A stretch of DNA of 64,000 bases from Thinopyrum elongatum (Eukaryota > Streptophyta > Magnoliopsida > Poales > Poaceae), in contig CM022298.1 in assembly GCA_011799875.1 (NCBI GenBank), positions 260,083,757 through 260,147,756 of the forward strand, read 5' to 3'. The first letter of the stretch is position 1, and each line of letters starts with the position of its first letter. Made by a program: the position numbers and the translations under genes. Below the pieces are notes generated by a model. That model did no database searches, was not told where the DNA came from, and was given only the letters and a program-made list of their open reading frames with translations. This document shows, piece by piece, positions 1-9,505 of the stretch.

Positions 1-85
1 GCCCGGGGGCTGCAGCACTCGAACCCAGCCCGGGGACTTCAGAACCCGGCCCGGGGACTGCAGCAGTCAGCCCGGGGACTTCAAT
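1..85. repeat. Short GC-rich direct repeats
   Basis: About three to four imperfect repeats of a unit near 28 bp built around GCCCGGGG followed by CTGCAG or CTTCAG. They abut the truncated integrase. The same GC-rich purine/pyrimidine style occurs next to LTR edges elsewhere in the window, so this is probably retrotransposon noncoding sequence. It continues off the left edge. Confidence 0.6.
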
Positions 86-921
86 GACGCGGCATGACCC
101 ATCTGCTGGTTGCTGTGGATAAGTTCACGAAGTGGATCGAAGCAAAGCCAATCAAGAAACTGAATGGTCCGACTGCTGTCACATTCATTGCGGACATCAC
201 CATCCGATACGGCATTCCGCATAGCATCGTCATCGACAATGGCACAAACTTCGCCAAAGGCGCCTTGGCCCATTTTTGCGCGACGCAGGGCATCCGACTG
301 GACTTAGCGTCCGTTGCCCATCCGCAGTCAAACGGCCAGGTGGAGCGAGCAAACGGCCTTATCCTGTCTGGGATCAAGCCCTGACTGGTTGAGCCATTGG
401 AGCGCTCGGCCGGCTGCTGGATCAAGGAGCTGCCGGCCGTCCTTTGGAGTATTCAAACTACGCCCAACAAAGCAACCGGCTTAACTCCATTCTTCCTTGT
501 GTACGAGGCTGAGGCCGTCATCCCAACTGACATCAAGTTCGACTCACCTCGCGTCACCATGTACACGGAGGCAGAAGCAAAGGAGGAGTGAGAAGACGGC
601 ATTGATCTGCTGGAAGAGGCCCGGCTGTTGGCACTCAGCCGGTCCGCCATCTACCAGCAGAGCCTACGCTGCTACCACAGCAGGAAGGTCAAGCCTCGTG
701 CTTTCCGCGAAGGGGACCTTGTGCTCTGGCTGATCCAGTGAAGAGCCGGCCAGCACAAGCTCTCGGCCCCTTGGGAGGGGCCTTTCATCATCAGCAAGGC
801 CATGGGCAACGACTCCTACTACCTCATCGATGCACAAAAGCCCAGGGCACGCAAGAGGGACGATTCCGGCAAAGAGACGGAGCGCCCATGGAACGCAAAT
901 CTTCTCCGCCCGTTTTACAGT
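86..921 (+). pseudogene. Ty3/gypsy (Tat-like) integrase C-terminal remnant
   Basis: This is the 3' part of a gypsy polyprotein: integrase core and the following C-terminal domain. From 94 it reads the core segment with VDKFTKW, then IDNGTNF (second catalytic Asp) and HPQSNGQVERAN (catalytic Glu). A later block (GDLVL, then WEGPFII) is the usual gypsy C-terminal module and ends near LLRPFYS at about 921. The reading frame is broken by in-frame stops near 382, 589 and 739. The region holding the zinc-binding HHCC motif and the first catalytic Asp is absent or off-window. Integrase would insert element cDNA into the nuclear genome; this copy cannot. The KWIEAK block resembles grass Tat-lineage elements, which is recall rather than a search. 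Confidence 0.85.
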
Positions 922-1566
922 TGATGCAGTGTATGTACCACGCTACCTTTTGTATTAAGCAAAGACAACAGGTCCACCGAAGCACACTCGGGGGCTACCT
1001 TTTTAACTATATGATAAGCTTGCCTATGAATGTATTATTTCATTCATTTGCCCTGCACCGGGTCTGGTCAGCCGGCCCGGGGGCTCGCCGCCTTGACCTA
1101 AGCTGGCACCACCCGCAGTCGGCCAAGTAGTGTGCTGACATCTAAGCCCTCTCTTGCCTGAAGCCGCAGCTCACAGAGCGAATGTCCGGTTGGCAAGAGC
1201 TAAAGGTAGGAAATGATGTCCACACGAAAAACGACTAAGGAAGAAGGCCATTATAGGCCAAGCCGGCTACTCGCCTGATCCGTCCGGCTGCCCAGCAGCC
1301 GGCCGGCCGGCTTCTAGCTTGACTAGCTACGCTCTAGACGGCCGAAGTAACTTGCCTATCCTAAACGGCCAAGTCCCTGACCCGGCCATAGACCGCAGAG
1401 CGGTTGTTCGGCTGGCAGGGCGGCAGCCAAAGGAAGGCGGCAAAGGAAAAAGCCAAACAGAGCAAAAAGCAAAACCAAGCTGGAACCCGACAAGAGCACA
1501 AGCATGTGTGAATTAAATTATTTACATAGCAAAAGGCCCATGGCCAAGCATTCAACGGAGTTTGAA
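922..1566. other. Gypsy 3' noncoding region
   Basis: No convincing coding signal. The text is rich in GGCCGGC and CGGGGGCT and resembles the post-pol noncoding segment of grass gypsy elements. ORFs here (for example 738-1130) run out of the pol frame into low-complexity sequence and are not called. Confidence 0.5.
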
Positions 1567-1989
1567 TTACACCCCCAGCGGGTGGAACTGAGCGCAATTA
1601 ACTTGTTTGTTCAAAGCATAAGACAGAAAAAACTTGAAAGATAAGCAGCCGCCTAGGCCAAGGGCGCTGCAGGCGGCGTGGACAGGTCGGCGGAGGTAGA
1701 GGCGCCGACTGGTAGAGCGTCCGACTGGCAGGTCTCGGCTTGGTCGGCATCGGCAGCAGTCGACGCGGTCTCCCGCGGCTTGCTCGATGCCAACATGCTG
1801 GTTGCTAGGCTCGACCGCCTCCTTGGTCCAGGTGTCCACCTGGGCGCAGTAGAGGATCATGGCTGTCGCATGGTCGAGCTGGTGATCTTCGATGAAATAG
1901 CCAATTTGGAGCTCGAGGTCGCGCTCCAGCTGTACCGCGAGCGTGTCGACCGCTTGGATGAACGCCTGCACAAGTTCAGGCAGAGCCAA
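1567..1989 (-). CDS. Antisense ORF downstream of gypsy pol
   Basis: An open frame of 140 codons on the strand opposite the adjacent gypsy pol, in the same relative place as the B3-like antisense ORFs of copies A to D. The frame opens at a TTG; the first ATG is near residue 44, so a true start is uncertain. The N-terminal half is alpha-helix-like (ALPELVQAFIQAVDT, then LERDLELQIGYFIED). The C-terminal half is Cys/Arg-rich and less protein-like. I recognise no domain and it is not similar to the B3-like ORFs. It may be an additional antisense gene of this gypsy family, or a fortuitous ORF in GC-rich sequence. Confidence 0.35.
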   Translation of the reverse strand: MALPELVQAFIQAVDTLAVQLERDLELQIGYFIEDHQLDHATAMILYCAQVDTWTKEAVEPSNQHVGIEQAAGDRVDCCRCRPSRDLPVGRSTSRRLYLRRPVHAACSALGLGGCLSFKFFLSYALNKQVNCAQFHPLGV

Positions 1990-2246
1990 GAGCTACTGTA
2001 GGTAAGGGCTGCTGGTCATGGTCTCATGGACGCGTTTTATTTTGTTGAGTCGTGTCGACGTGGATCACTATGTATTCACAACAATCATAATATTGCTCTG
2101 TTTCAATGTGTGTACTCTATTTTCCGTTCTTATATGTTTTGTTTCAATGTGTGTATATATGCTTGCCATTCTGTATATGTGGATGATAACAGCTAGATAC
2201 AAATTAGTATACAAAAATAGATAAAAAATGGAATTCATAATATATA
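1990..2246. other. AT-rich spacer
   Basis: AT-rich sequence with runs such as GTGTATATATGCTTGCC. I see no coding, LTR or repeat signal I can name. It marks the change from the gypsy remnant to the broken hypothetical gene. Confidence 0.4.
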
Positions 2247-2965
2247 TTAATTGTTCATTAGTTCATCACAGAATATATATAATATCATCACATATACGTG
2301 ATGATACTTAACTACTAGGTACAATGCATAAAATTGAAAACGAACAATACTAAAATTAATAATCCCTCCTAGGGCAGTATTCCGGCAGCCCTTCGCCAAC
2401 AGCTCCCTGGTGTGCAGTTTCTTCCCAGCGCGGAGGCAGCACTCCGCCTCCTCCGCCTCGTAGCGCTTGACGTACCGATCTGCCTCTTGCTGGCGGACAA
2501 GCATGAATGATCTTGCCATTTCATTGGGCACCCACCAGAGCTCCTCGTCGATGGCACACTGAAGCTTATTGGCCCACCTCCATGCAGCGATGAGGCGCCT
2601 AGCGCCTTTGACCTTCCTGGCGAAGTACTCATCTTCATACACCTCCTCCGCATGACGACGCGCCCGCCCCCAAAGCTCCACCGCCTCCTTTTTCCAGGCG
2701 GCATCACGGACTTCACAGGCCGCTTGGTACTTGGCTTCCTTTTCCACCATCTCGTTCTTGAATGCCACTTGCCTGGCTTTCTCAGCCGGCGGCAGCGACT
2801 TCCACAGACAAAGATTGTACTAGCCCCGAAGCCACTCCAAAGTTAGGGGTCCGGTCCAACCTCGTCCGGTGGCGCGTAGGGGTCCTCCTCATCGCTTCTC
2901 TTCAACTGAGCATCCTCGGGGGGCGGCGCCTCCTCATCGGTGCATGGGCAGATCGGCGGCGCCAT
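2247..2965 (-). pseudogene. Hypothetical Glu/Arg-rich helical protein, frameshifted
   Basis: A minus-strand gene-like unit. The best start is the ATG at 2965 (MAPPICPCTDEEAPPPEDAQ), which follows a GA-rich leader. That frame stops at 2843-2845. A second frame then runs as a highly charged helical protein (KNEMVEKEAKYQAACEVRD, then ARRHAEEVYEDEYF) to the stop at 2247. The two halves appear to be one protein separated by a small indel near 2770-2790. No enzyme motif is visible and I do not recognise the family. Ala/Glu/Arg-rich proteins of this style also occur in the CACTA-like segment at 9506-10191, so this may be another transposon-borne gene. Confidence 0.5.
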
Positions 2966-2976
2966 GGCAGAGATTT

Positions 2977-2997
2977 GAGAGAGAGAGAGAGAGAGAG
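2977..2997. repeat. (GA)n microsatellite
   Basis: About ten GA units immediately upstream of the minus-strand ATG at 2965. On the gene strand this is a CT-rich leader of the kind common in plant 5' UTRs. Confidence 0.9.
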
Positions 2998-3157
2998 GGC
3001 GAGCGAGGGGAGGATGTAGATGAGAATGCAGGCGGGACGACGTGAGCAAGGTAGTATTTATTGGCGGCCAGAATCTAGATCGACGGGAATAGTACACATG
3101 CCGGTCGTCGGAATTTACGAGTACTGTAGTTTGAATTACACATGATTCCCGCAGCAA

Positions 3158-3334
3158 AAGCCGTGTGTGAACTTAATATCTGACAGTTTCTAATACAGAA
3201 CCGTGTCTGATTAATAACCCGCGCCACTCACCTTCCAAACCTCGAGGCACGAAATAGAGTGCCAATTGTGTGGGGCCCAGTTGGCTTGCCACATCTTTAC
3301 ATTTTCTTTTTTGAACACCAGATATTTACATCAT
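3158..3334. other. Array-flanking sequence with CCGTGTGTGA-like motifs
   Basis: Contains AAGCCGTGTGTGAAC and AGAACCGTGTCTGATT. These are close to the subterminal motifs repeated at 8190-9021 and 12360-12714, suggesting that the tandem array lies inside or beside a CACTA-like element. No terminus was found here. Confidence 0.4.
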
Positions 3335-3841
3335 CTGATCATTTTTTAATTTTTTGGAATTTAAATGCCATGGCACTCCATGCATGTGTCCAAGCCGTGA
3401 CACCAATATGTTTGAAAATTCATTCCAATTTACTGCATATGGAATTAACTCACACACAAGTACACAAATATATTTTTTCAAACCGTTATGGTTAGCCGCT
3501 GCATGTAGATGTAGTTCAAATTTGGATTACGGTCATTAAATGGCTAGAAAATCACTTAAATGTCTTAAAAAGGTCAAATGACCCATGAAATTTTCCAAAT
3601 TTTGACTTGACAGTTGTATTAGTGCAGGTTAACTATAGAATTTTTTGAAGCCCATAAGAGGAAGCTATCGTCGATTCGTCATCAAACATGCATTATTCCC
3701 TCTCAGAATTACGAGCCTTCTAGTGAGTTGCTCCGGTTTGTGATGGGTGGGTGTCCAAACTTTCGTCAAACAGGCCAATTTTTTTACCACATCATCTTGG
3801 CGGCATGACATTATGTCATGCAAGGTTTCATGTGTTTCTGA

Positions 3842-4031
3842 TACGGTTCCGTGGGATTGGCTTTGGGCCTTTCCTGCGTAGCTTAGGTGGAAGGCGAAGA
3901 AGGCCCCCTTCCGGGGGGCCTGAGCCTTCAGTGAGATACCACTGTGGAAGAGCTCGGATTCTAACCTTGTGTCAGACCCGCGGGCCAAGGGACAGTCTCA
4001 GGTAGACAGTTTCTATGGGGTGTAGGCCTCC
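3842..4031 (+). pseudogene. rrn23: Nuclear plastid DNA: 23S rRNA gene fragment
   Basis: From about 3852 the sequence matches my knowledge of the plastid large-subunit rRNA. Blocks include CAGCTTAGGTGGAAGGCGAAG-like text (here GTAGCTTAGGTGG), AAGGCCCCCTTCCGGGGGG, CAGTGAGATACCACT, TTCTAACCTTGTGTCAG and GGGACAGTCTCAGGTAGACA. It stops at GTAGGCCTCCC (4031). It is about 180 bp of domain V-proximal 23S rRNA with several substitutions, so it is a decayed nuclear copy and not a working rRNA gene. It lies inside tandem-array copy 1. The first 10 bases (3842-3851) are unassigned. Confidence 0.88.
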
Positions 4032-4238
4032 CCTTTCTTCCTTAATTCATTATTCCATGAAAATGGATTATTCCATTAATTCCTCAAAGCGAGGCTCATC
4101 AAAATGAAAAATCTAAGACTACTATAAGACTACTAAAAAATAATAAAATAAGAAAAAAATTTGAACGATTAAATTATTGCTCCCGAATATTCAACTGACC
4201 GATTAATTTCTTATAACGTACTCTATTTTTCTTTGCTC
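4032..4238 (-). pseudogene. rps15: Nuclear plastid DNA: rps15 3' end and downstream spacer
   Basis: On the minus strand 4236-4174 reads AKKNRVRYKKLIGQLNIREQ followed by TAA (4174-4176). This is the C-terminus of plastid ribosomal protein S15, which binds 16S rRNA in the small subunit. The AT-rich text 4033-4173 is the plastid 3' flank. Only about 20 codons remain, so it is a fragment. It directly abuts the 23S fragment, although these genes are kilobases apart in the plastid inverted repeat of grasses. The insert is therefore chimeric or internally deleted. The array resumes at about 4239. Confidence 0.85.
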
Positions 4239-5783
4239 ATTTTTTAATCTTTTGGAATTTAAATGGCATGGCACTCCTTGCATGTATCCAGGCCGTGACA
4301 CCAATATGGTTGAAAATTCCTTCCAATTTAATGCACTTGGAATTAACTCACACACATGTACACAAATATGATATTTCAAACCGTTATGGTTAGCCGTTGC
4401 ATGTAGATGTAGTTCAAATTTGAATTGCGGTCATTAAATGGCTAGAAAATCATTTAAATGTCTTCAAAAGGTCAAATGACCCCTATAATTTTCCAAATTT
4501 TCACATGACAGTTGTATGAGTGCACGTTAAATGTAGAATTTTTTTGAAGGCCATAAGAGGAAGCAATCTCCCGTTCGTCATCAAACATGCATTGTTCCCT
4601 CTCGGAACCACGACCCTTCTAGTGAGTTGCTCTGGTTTGTGAGGGGTGTGTGTCCAAACTTTTGTCAAACAGGCCAAGTTTTTTACCACATCATCTTGGT
4701 GGCATGACATTACGTCAAGCAAGGTTTCATTTTTTTCTGAACATTTTTTAATTTTTTGGAATTTAAATGCCATGGCACTCCAAGCATGTGTCCAGGCCGT
4801 GACACCAATATGTTTGAAAATTCCTTCTAATTTACTGCACATGGAATTAACTCGCACACAAGTACACAAATATGATTTTTCAAACCATTATGGTTAGCCA
4901 TTGCATGTAGATGTAGTTCAAATTTGAATTACGGTCATTAAATGGATAGAAAATCACTTAAATGTCTTTGAAAGGTCAAATGATCCCTAGAATTTTCCAA
5001 ATTTTCACATGACAATTGTATTAGTGCATGTTAAATGTAGAAATATTTTGAAGGCCGTAAGAGGAAGCTATCTCCCGTTCGTCATCAAATATACATTGTT
5101 CCCTCTCGGAACCAGAAGCCTTCTAGTGAGTTGCTCTGATTTGTGAGGGGTGTGTGTCCAAACTTTCGTCAAACATGCCAATTTTTTTACCACATCATCT
5201 TGGTGGCATGACATTACATCAAGCAAGGTTTCATGTGTTTCTGATCTTTTTTTAATTTTTTGGAATTTAAATGCCATGGCACTCAATGCATGTGTCCAGC
5301 CCGTGACACCAATATGTTTGAAAATTCCTTCCAATTTATTGCACATGGAATTAACTCGCACACAAGTACACAAATATGATTTTTCAAACCGTTATGGTTA
5401 GCTGTTGCATGTAGATGTAGTTCAAATTTGAATTACGGTCATTAAATGGCTAGAAAATCACTTAAATGTCTTTAAAAGGTCAAATCACCCCTGGAATTTT
5501 CAAATGACAGTTTTATTAGTGCACGTTAACTGTAGAATTATTTTTGAAGGCCGTAAGAGGAAGCTATCGCCCGTTCATCATCAAACTTGCATTGTTCCCT
5601 CTCGGAACCACGAGCCTTCCAGTGAGTTGTTCCGGTTTGTGAGGGGTGTGTGTCCAAAATTTCGTCAAACATGCCAAATTTTTTACCACTTCATCTTGGT
5701 GGCATGACATTACATCAAGCAAGGTTTCATGTGTTTCTGATCTTTTTTTTTTGGAATTTAAATGCCATGGCACTCCATGCTTT

Positions 5784-5913
5784 CACTTGTACCGTAAGGT
5801 GCTATACAAACGGTTTTTAACCCCTTTCTGCGACGGCATTCTGAACCGTTGCCAAGTGAGTGACTACGATAGGGGGGGTCCTTCCCACATGACCCAGAAA
5901 CCATCGGGGATAG
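5784..5913. repeat. Terminal region, inverted partner of 12715-12844
   Basis: About 130 bp that matches the reverse complement of 12715-12844 at roughly 80-85 percent by eye. Shared blocks include AAGGTGCTATACAAACGGTT, GCCAAGTGAGTG, GGTCCTTCCCA and GACCCAGAAACC. Either a true terminal inverted repeat pair or the same end of two related elements in opposite orientation. Confidence 0.8.
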
Positions 5914-6552
5914 GCGAGCGGCTACTGATGATCACCATAGAATAAACGTATTAGAAGTCGCCCTAGTCCCACACGTTGCATCTCAATGTTACGTTTCTGA
6001 TCCGAGAGACATCCCAAACGATTACGCCGCTATAGTCGTGTGAAAAAGGTGGACATCAACATTTAATATACCGATATGTTTGTGATAGCTATGTTATCGC
6101 ACACAGTTCAAGAATGTAAAATGTGTGCGGTGCCTCTACTAACGCCAACGTGTCCATTTTCATAACTGTGTGCGATAGGTATTCCTATCACACACACACA
6201 CTGGTTTGAAACGTTTGCCGTATTACCATGAATCGCACACGCATATGAGACGAAACCGTGTGTGCGTCCGTCGGGCATCGCAAACGTTTCACGTCAAAGA
6301 ACCGTTTGTTCTCTATTTTTCATTGCACACGCTGTTTTCTTTCTAATCATGTGCACATTATTTTATTCGCTCCTGTATAATTTTATTTTTCCCTGTAATT
6401 TATTATTTGAATTGGAAATTTTGAAATATGAAACATGGAATTTAAATTCTCAGCACAATGGTTCAACAACAAATCCATAAATAAAATTGTCAATACAATA
6501 TGTTCAGTAATTATAGGATTAGACATCAATTAACTATGATGAACCACAATAT
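5914..6552. other. Subterminal noncoding region of the CACTA-like element
   Basis: Contains scattered CGCACAC/GTGTGCGAT motifs on both strands (about 6090-6290), typical of CACTA subterminal binding-site arrays. From 6300 it becomes AT-rich. No gene seen. Confidence 0.55.
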
Positions 6553-7078
6553 TTAGAGGCGGTAAAGGTGAAGAGACAAGTGTAAATCATTTTGGCTACC
6601 AATGGTGCTGAAGAAGCGGAATGCCCATAATATGCCCTCCTGCATGCCATAGGCACGAACAACTTTTGTCCAACCCCTTGTGACGATCGCCCGCCCATCA
6701 TTCACTGCCTTCAGGAAGACTTCTAGAGCATTATCATGGTAGCATGAATTATATACTTTAACCTTAGTTTCCTCCACACCGGTCATGTAGTTTGCAAGGT
6801 AATCATCAGTAAATAGCTTCGGAAACCACTGAAAAGAGAAAAATTTCAGATATTGAGGTCTAATAGAGTAACTTGTTGTGGGTAGGGGGAAAAGGCAACA
6901 CATTACTTACCATCCTAAAGTTCACTGTTGTCTTGGACAAAGTGTAAATAAAGAGCTTAATTCCCATCACCCATTTCTTTCGCCTAACAATCTTTCTTAG
7001 TTTACTCACTTGACGCTTGTTCATGAATATCTCATTGCCCCATACGCAAAAGGGATCGAAGCCTGGTCTAATTAACAT
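6553..7078 (-). CDS. B3-like DNA-binding protein, two exons, in a transposon
   Basis: Exon 1 runs 7078-6911 (56 codons from ATG) and ends at ATG followed by GTAAGT. Exon 2 starts at 6828 after a polypyrimidine tract and CAG, and ends at 6553; the phase is preserved across the intron. The predicted protein is 147 residues. From about residue 52 it reads like a plant B3 domain of the REM type: FRMWFPKLFTDDYL, then KVKVYNS, then DGRAIVTRGWTKVVRAYGM and GILWAFRF, matching the B3 pattern in which a Trp helix is followed by a G(D/E)-x-hydrophobic strand. B3 proteins bind DNA in the nucleus. The N-terminal 50 residues are unassigned. No stop or frameshift is seen. Its ATG overlaps the ATG of the plus-strand gene at 7077. 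Expression is unknown. Confidence 0.6.
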
Positions 7079-7899
7079 GGATGTTTACTTCCCCAACGTC
7101 ATCAACCGATCAAAGTCTTATCGAGGTTAGTGTCCTTTCAACTTTCTCTATGCTGGCATATTACTTAGCAAAATCAGGGAATTTGTTTTGACTAATTGAT
7201 CACTATTTAAGCAACCAATTGTGATTTCATTTTCTGACTCTGTTCCTAGGCAGTAACAAATTCTATTTACCAATTTATGCGCACTATATATTCTTCTACC
7301 ATTTTATGAATAAATAATACCTTTCCACCTTTTAAGCAGGATATATTGGATGCATAGTTAACGATCTGTATGTTACTAAGCGTACCAAATTCCACTAGAA
7401 GGACTTGAAGAATGTGATAAACTTTGTTGATAATCTAACAGAGATAGCACAGCGTATGAACGCTGGATTTTGGATGGGATTAATTATACCTATGGTGCAC
7501 ACATTGAACAAGACCAATTGTGTGCACAAAACACTGGTACGAAGTCTTATTTTTATGTTGATGCTCATAAACTATATATATCTTCAATGATATGTTACAA
7601 TTGTTTTTTATTCTACATTTCAACAGAAATTGCCGGATGTAGCTGTTCCTAGATCGATTTCCCGGCGTGGTCAAATTACACTTGTGCCTGCTAATAATGC
7701 CAAAGTGATTGCAAGGTACTACATTTCCCGCAGAAATGGAACCATTCAAATTAACAAGTTCTCGCTTGTCATGGCAATGCATACATATCGGAAAATTGGA
7801 GACACTGTTCTACTCATGCTCTACCAAGGCACAGGAGGGTTCTTCCTTTTCATTGACGAGATGCTGAGTCGCCGTGATCAAGCTGCTTCCAGCGGATAG
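7077..7899 (+). pseudogene. B3-like protein gene, three exons, one nonsense codon
   Basis: Predicted exons are 7077-7125 (ATG start, donor GTTAGT), 7340-7536 (acceptor TTTAAGCAG, donor GTACGA) and 7627-7899 (acceptor TTTCAACAG). Phases join cleanly to give 172 codons ending in TAG. One in-frame TAG interrupts exon 2 at 7396-7398. The C-terminal 90 residues fit a B3 domain: KLPDVAVPRSISRRGQITLV, then YYISRRNGTIQINKF and YRKIGDTVLLMLYQG. It is divergent from, and not a copy of, the minus-strand B3 gene next to it. With a single stop it is a recent pseudogene or would yield a truncated product. Confidence 0.55.
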
Positions 7900-8189
7900 T
7901 TGTGGTTGTTGGCCCTCAGCCTCTTAAAATGTGCTAGCTGTTACTATGTTAAGTATGTAGATATGGACAATATGGTTGTTGGCACTCAGCCTCTTAAAAT
8001 GTGATAGTTGTTACTATGTTAAGTATGTAGATATGGACCATATGGTTGTCAAAACCGTGTTACGAAGATCCTCCTTTTGTCGAATAGTGTAACAACTATA
8101 TATATGTTACTCAAATGTTGTTAGCCAAGTTCTTAAATTTTCATGGAAAGTATTAGTATCGTACATAGTTCATTGAGTTTAAGCGTGTG
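7900..8189. other. Spacer with a short duplication
   Basis: The segment GTTGTTGGC...ATATGGACCATATGG is present twice in tandem (about 7908-7975 and 7976-8046). No coding signal. Confidence 0.6.
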
Positions 8190-9021
8190 CCCGGTAAAGC
8201 GGTAGAGTAGAGGGTGTCCATGTTTTGGACGTGGCAATCAGCACCGATGTCCAGAAGGCATTTGCATATTAATTGTCCATATTGCAAATTCACACACATG
8301 TTAACATAAGGAAACGTATGTGTAACTTACTAATCATCGCACACGAGTACTCACAGACGCATCGTGTGTGGTACTCCTAGGCACCGCAAGCAACTAGTTG
8401 GCAATTTTCAAAGTTTTTTGTACACACAGAATCGCACACGAATTAACTGTAGTAACCATCTGGGTTGTAATTTCTCATCGCAAACAGTTCATCCGAGTGG
8501 GTTGTTTGCCGCGTATCACACACATCTTGTTTACACGTCTCGTTTGTGTTCTTTTGGCTCATCGCAAACAGTTCATCTATGTGAACTGTATGCCGCATAT
8601 CACACACATCTTGTTAAGTTGAACCGTTTCTGTTGTGTGCCCTAATTGAAAATAGTTTGTCCGAGTGAACCGTATGCCGTATATCACACACACCTTGATC
8701 TGGCTAACCATTTTTGTCACACTCCCTAATAGCAAATAGTTCATCTGAGCGATCTGTATGCCGCATATCGCACACACCTTGATATGGCTGCCCGTTTCTG
8801 TTGTTCTATCTCATCGCAAACAGTTTGTATGGATCATTCGTGTGCCCTGCATCGCACACACAACTAAAATCTGAACCGTGTTTGATGTCTCTGCCATCAC
8901 AAATGTTTTGCATCTTTTTTGATGGTTTTGTTACATCATCGTTTACGATTAATGCGTCGCACACAGTTTCATCAAAGGGTCTCTGATCATAGTGTCGCGT
9001 TAGCAGCATCCTGCAGTAGTG
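8190..9021. repeat. Subterminal repeat cluster, right side of CACTA-like element
   Basis: At least five spaced copies of a roughly 55-60 bp motif with ATCGCAAACAGTTC(A/G)T, a divergent middle and CCGCATATCACACACAT, mostly between 8460 and 8850, ending at the CACTACTGCAGG terminus (9021 on the opposite strand). Such clusters are binding sites for CACTA transposase accessory proteins in well-studied elements; that role here is inference. Confidence 0.75.
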
Positions 9022-9258
9022 TTTGTGTCATAGCCGTGAGGCCAATATGTTTGAAAATTCCTTCCAATTTACTGCACATGGAATTAACTAACACAAGTAC
9101 ACAAATCTGACTTTTCAAACTGTTATGGTTAGCTGTTGCATGTAGATGTAGTTCAAATTTGAATTACGGTCATTAAATGGCTAGAAAATCACTTAAATGT
9201 CTTAAAAGGTCAAATGACCCCTGAAATTTTCCAAATTTTGACATGATAGTTGTATTAG
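9022..9258. repeat. Continuation of split tandem-array unit (copy 5)
   Basis: Starts at the array position where 5780 stopped (GCCGTGAGGCCAATATGTTTG) and runs through GGTCATTAAATGGCTAGAAA to TTGTATTAGT. It then breaks at about 9258, where sequence resembling another CACTA edge (ACTACAAATTTTC) begins. Confidence 0.85.
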
Positions 9259-9505
9259 TACTACAAATTTTCTCGTACGTTTAAAACACCATCCATTGCC
9301 ACTTTACTCCAAATTCGTCTTTCACAGCTAATAAAAAATATCAACAACATCACACACAGTTTGTTTGTAGGAACCGTTTGCGATGAAAATTCATGGGTCT
9401 ATTTAAGTCTTCCTCCTTAAGCTTCGCCGGCTCGTCTGCTCCAGTGCCGGCAACCCCCGAATCCACGAATCCCGATCCCCATTCCCGCAACCCCTTCTTG
9501 CAAAG

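Larger units (their letters stand above)
3335..5780. repeat. Tandem array, unit about 500 bp, four copies plus a fifth split copy
   Basis: Units start near 3335, 4239, 4741, 5245 and 5741. Each begins with a T-rich stretch and GGAATTTAAATGCCATGGCA and continues through CCGTGACACCAATATG, GGTCATTAAATGGCTAGAAA and GGCATGACATTA. Spacing between the last four starts is 492-504 bp. The 898-bp spacing between copies 1 and 2 is explained by the plastid insert at 3842-4238. Copy 5 breaks at 5780 and resumes at 9022-9258, on the other side of a CACTA-like element. The minus strand of the units shares an ORF-like stretch, but it changes frame and length between copies and is not called coding. Confidence 0.9.
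5784..9021 (+). mobile_element. CACTA-like DNA transposon carrying two B3-type genes
   Basis: The left end is CACTTGTACCG (5784). The right end, read on the other strand, is CACTACTGCAGG (9021). The ends match at about 12 of the first 19 positions, and the 3-bp flanks are TTT on both sides (5781-5783 and 9022-9024), the duplication size of CACTA elements. The ~500-bp array unit is cut at 5780 and resumes at 9022, as expected for an insertion. Subterminal motifs with CGCACAC/GCAAACAG text occur near both ends. No transposase (TNP2-like) ORF is visible, so it would be non-autonomous. Alternative: the left end pairs instead with the inverted copy at 12715-12844. Confidence 0.6.

Noticed and set aside
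3852..4031. Functional rRNA gene
   Set aside because: Only about 180 bp, with substitutions, joined to an unrelated plastid fragment and embedded in a repeat array.
3665..5773. Minus-strand ORFs repeated in each array unit (MSCHQDDVVKNLACLTKVW type)
   Set aside because: They vary in length and start, and are explained by repetition of one noncoding unit. No domain recognised.
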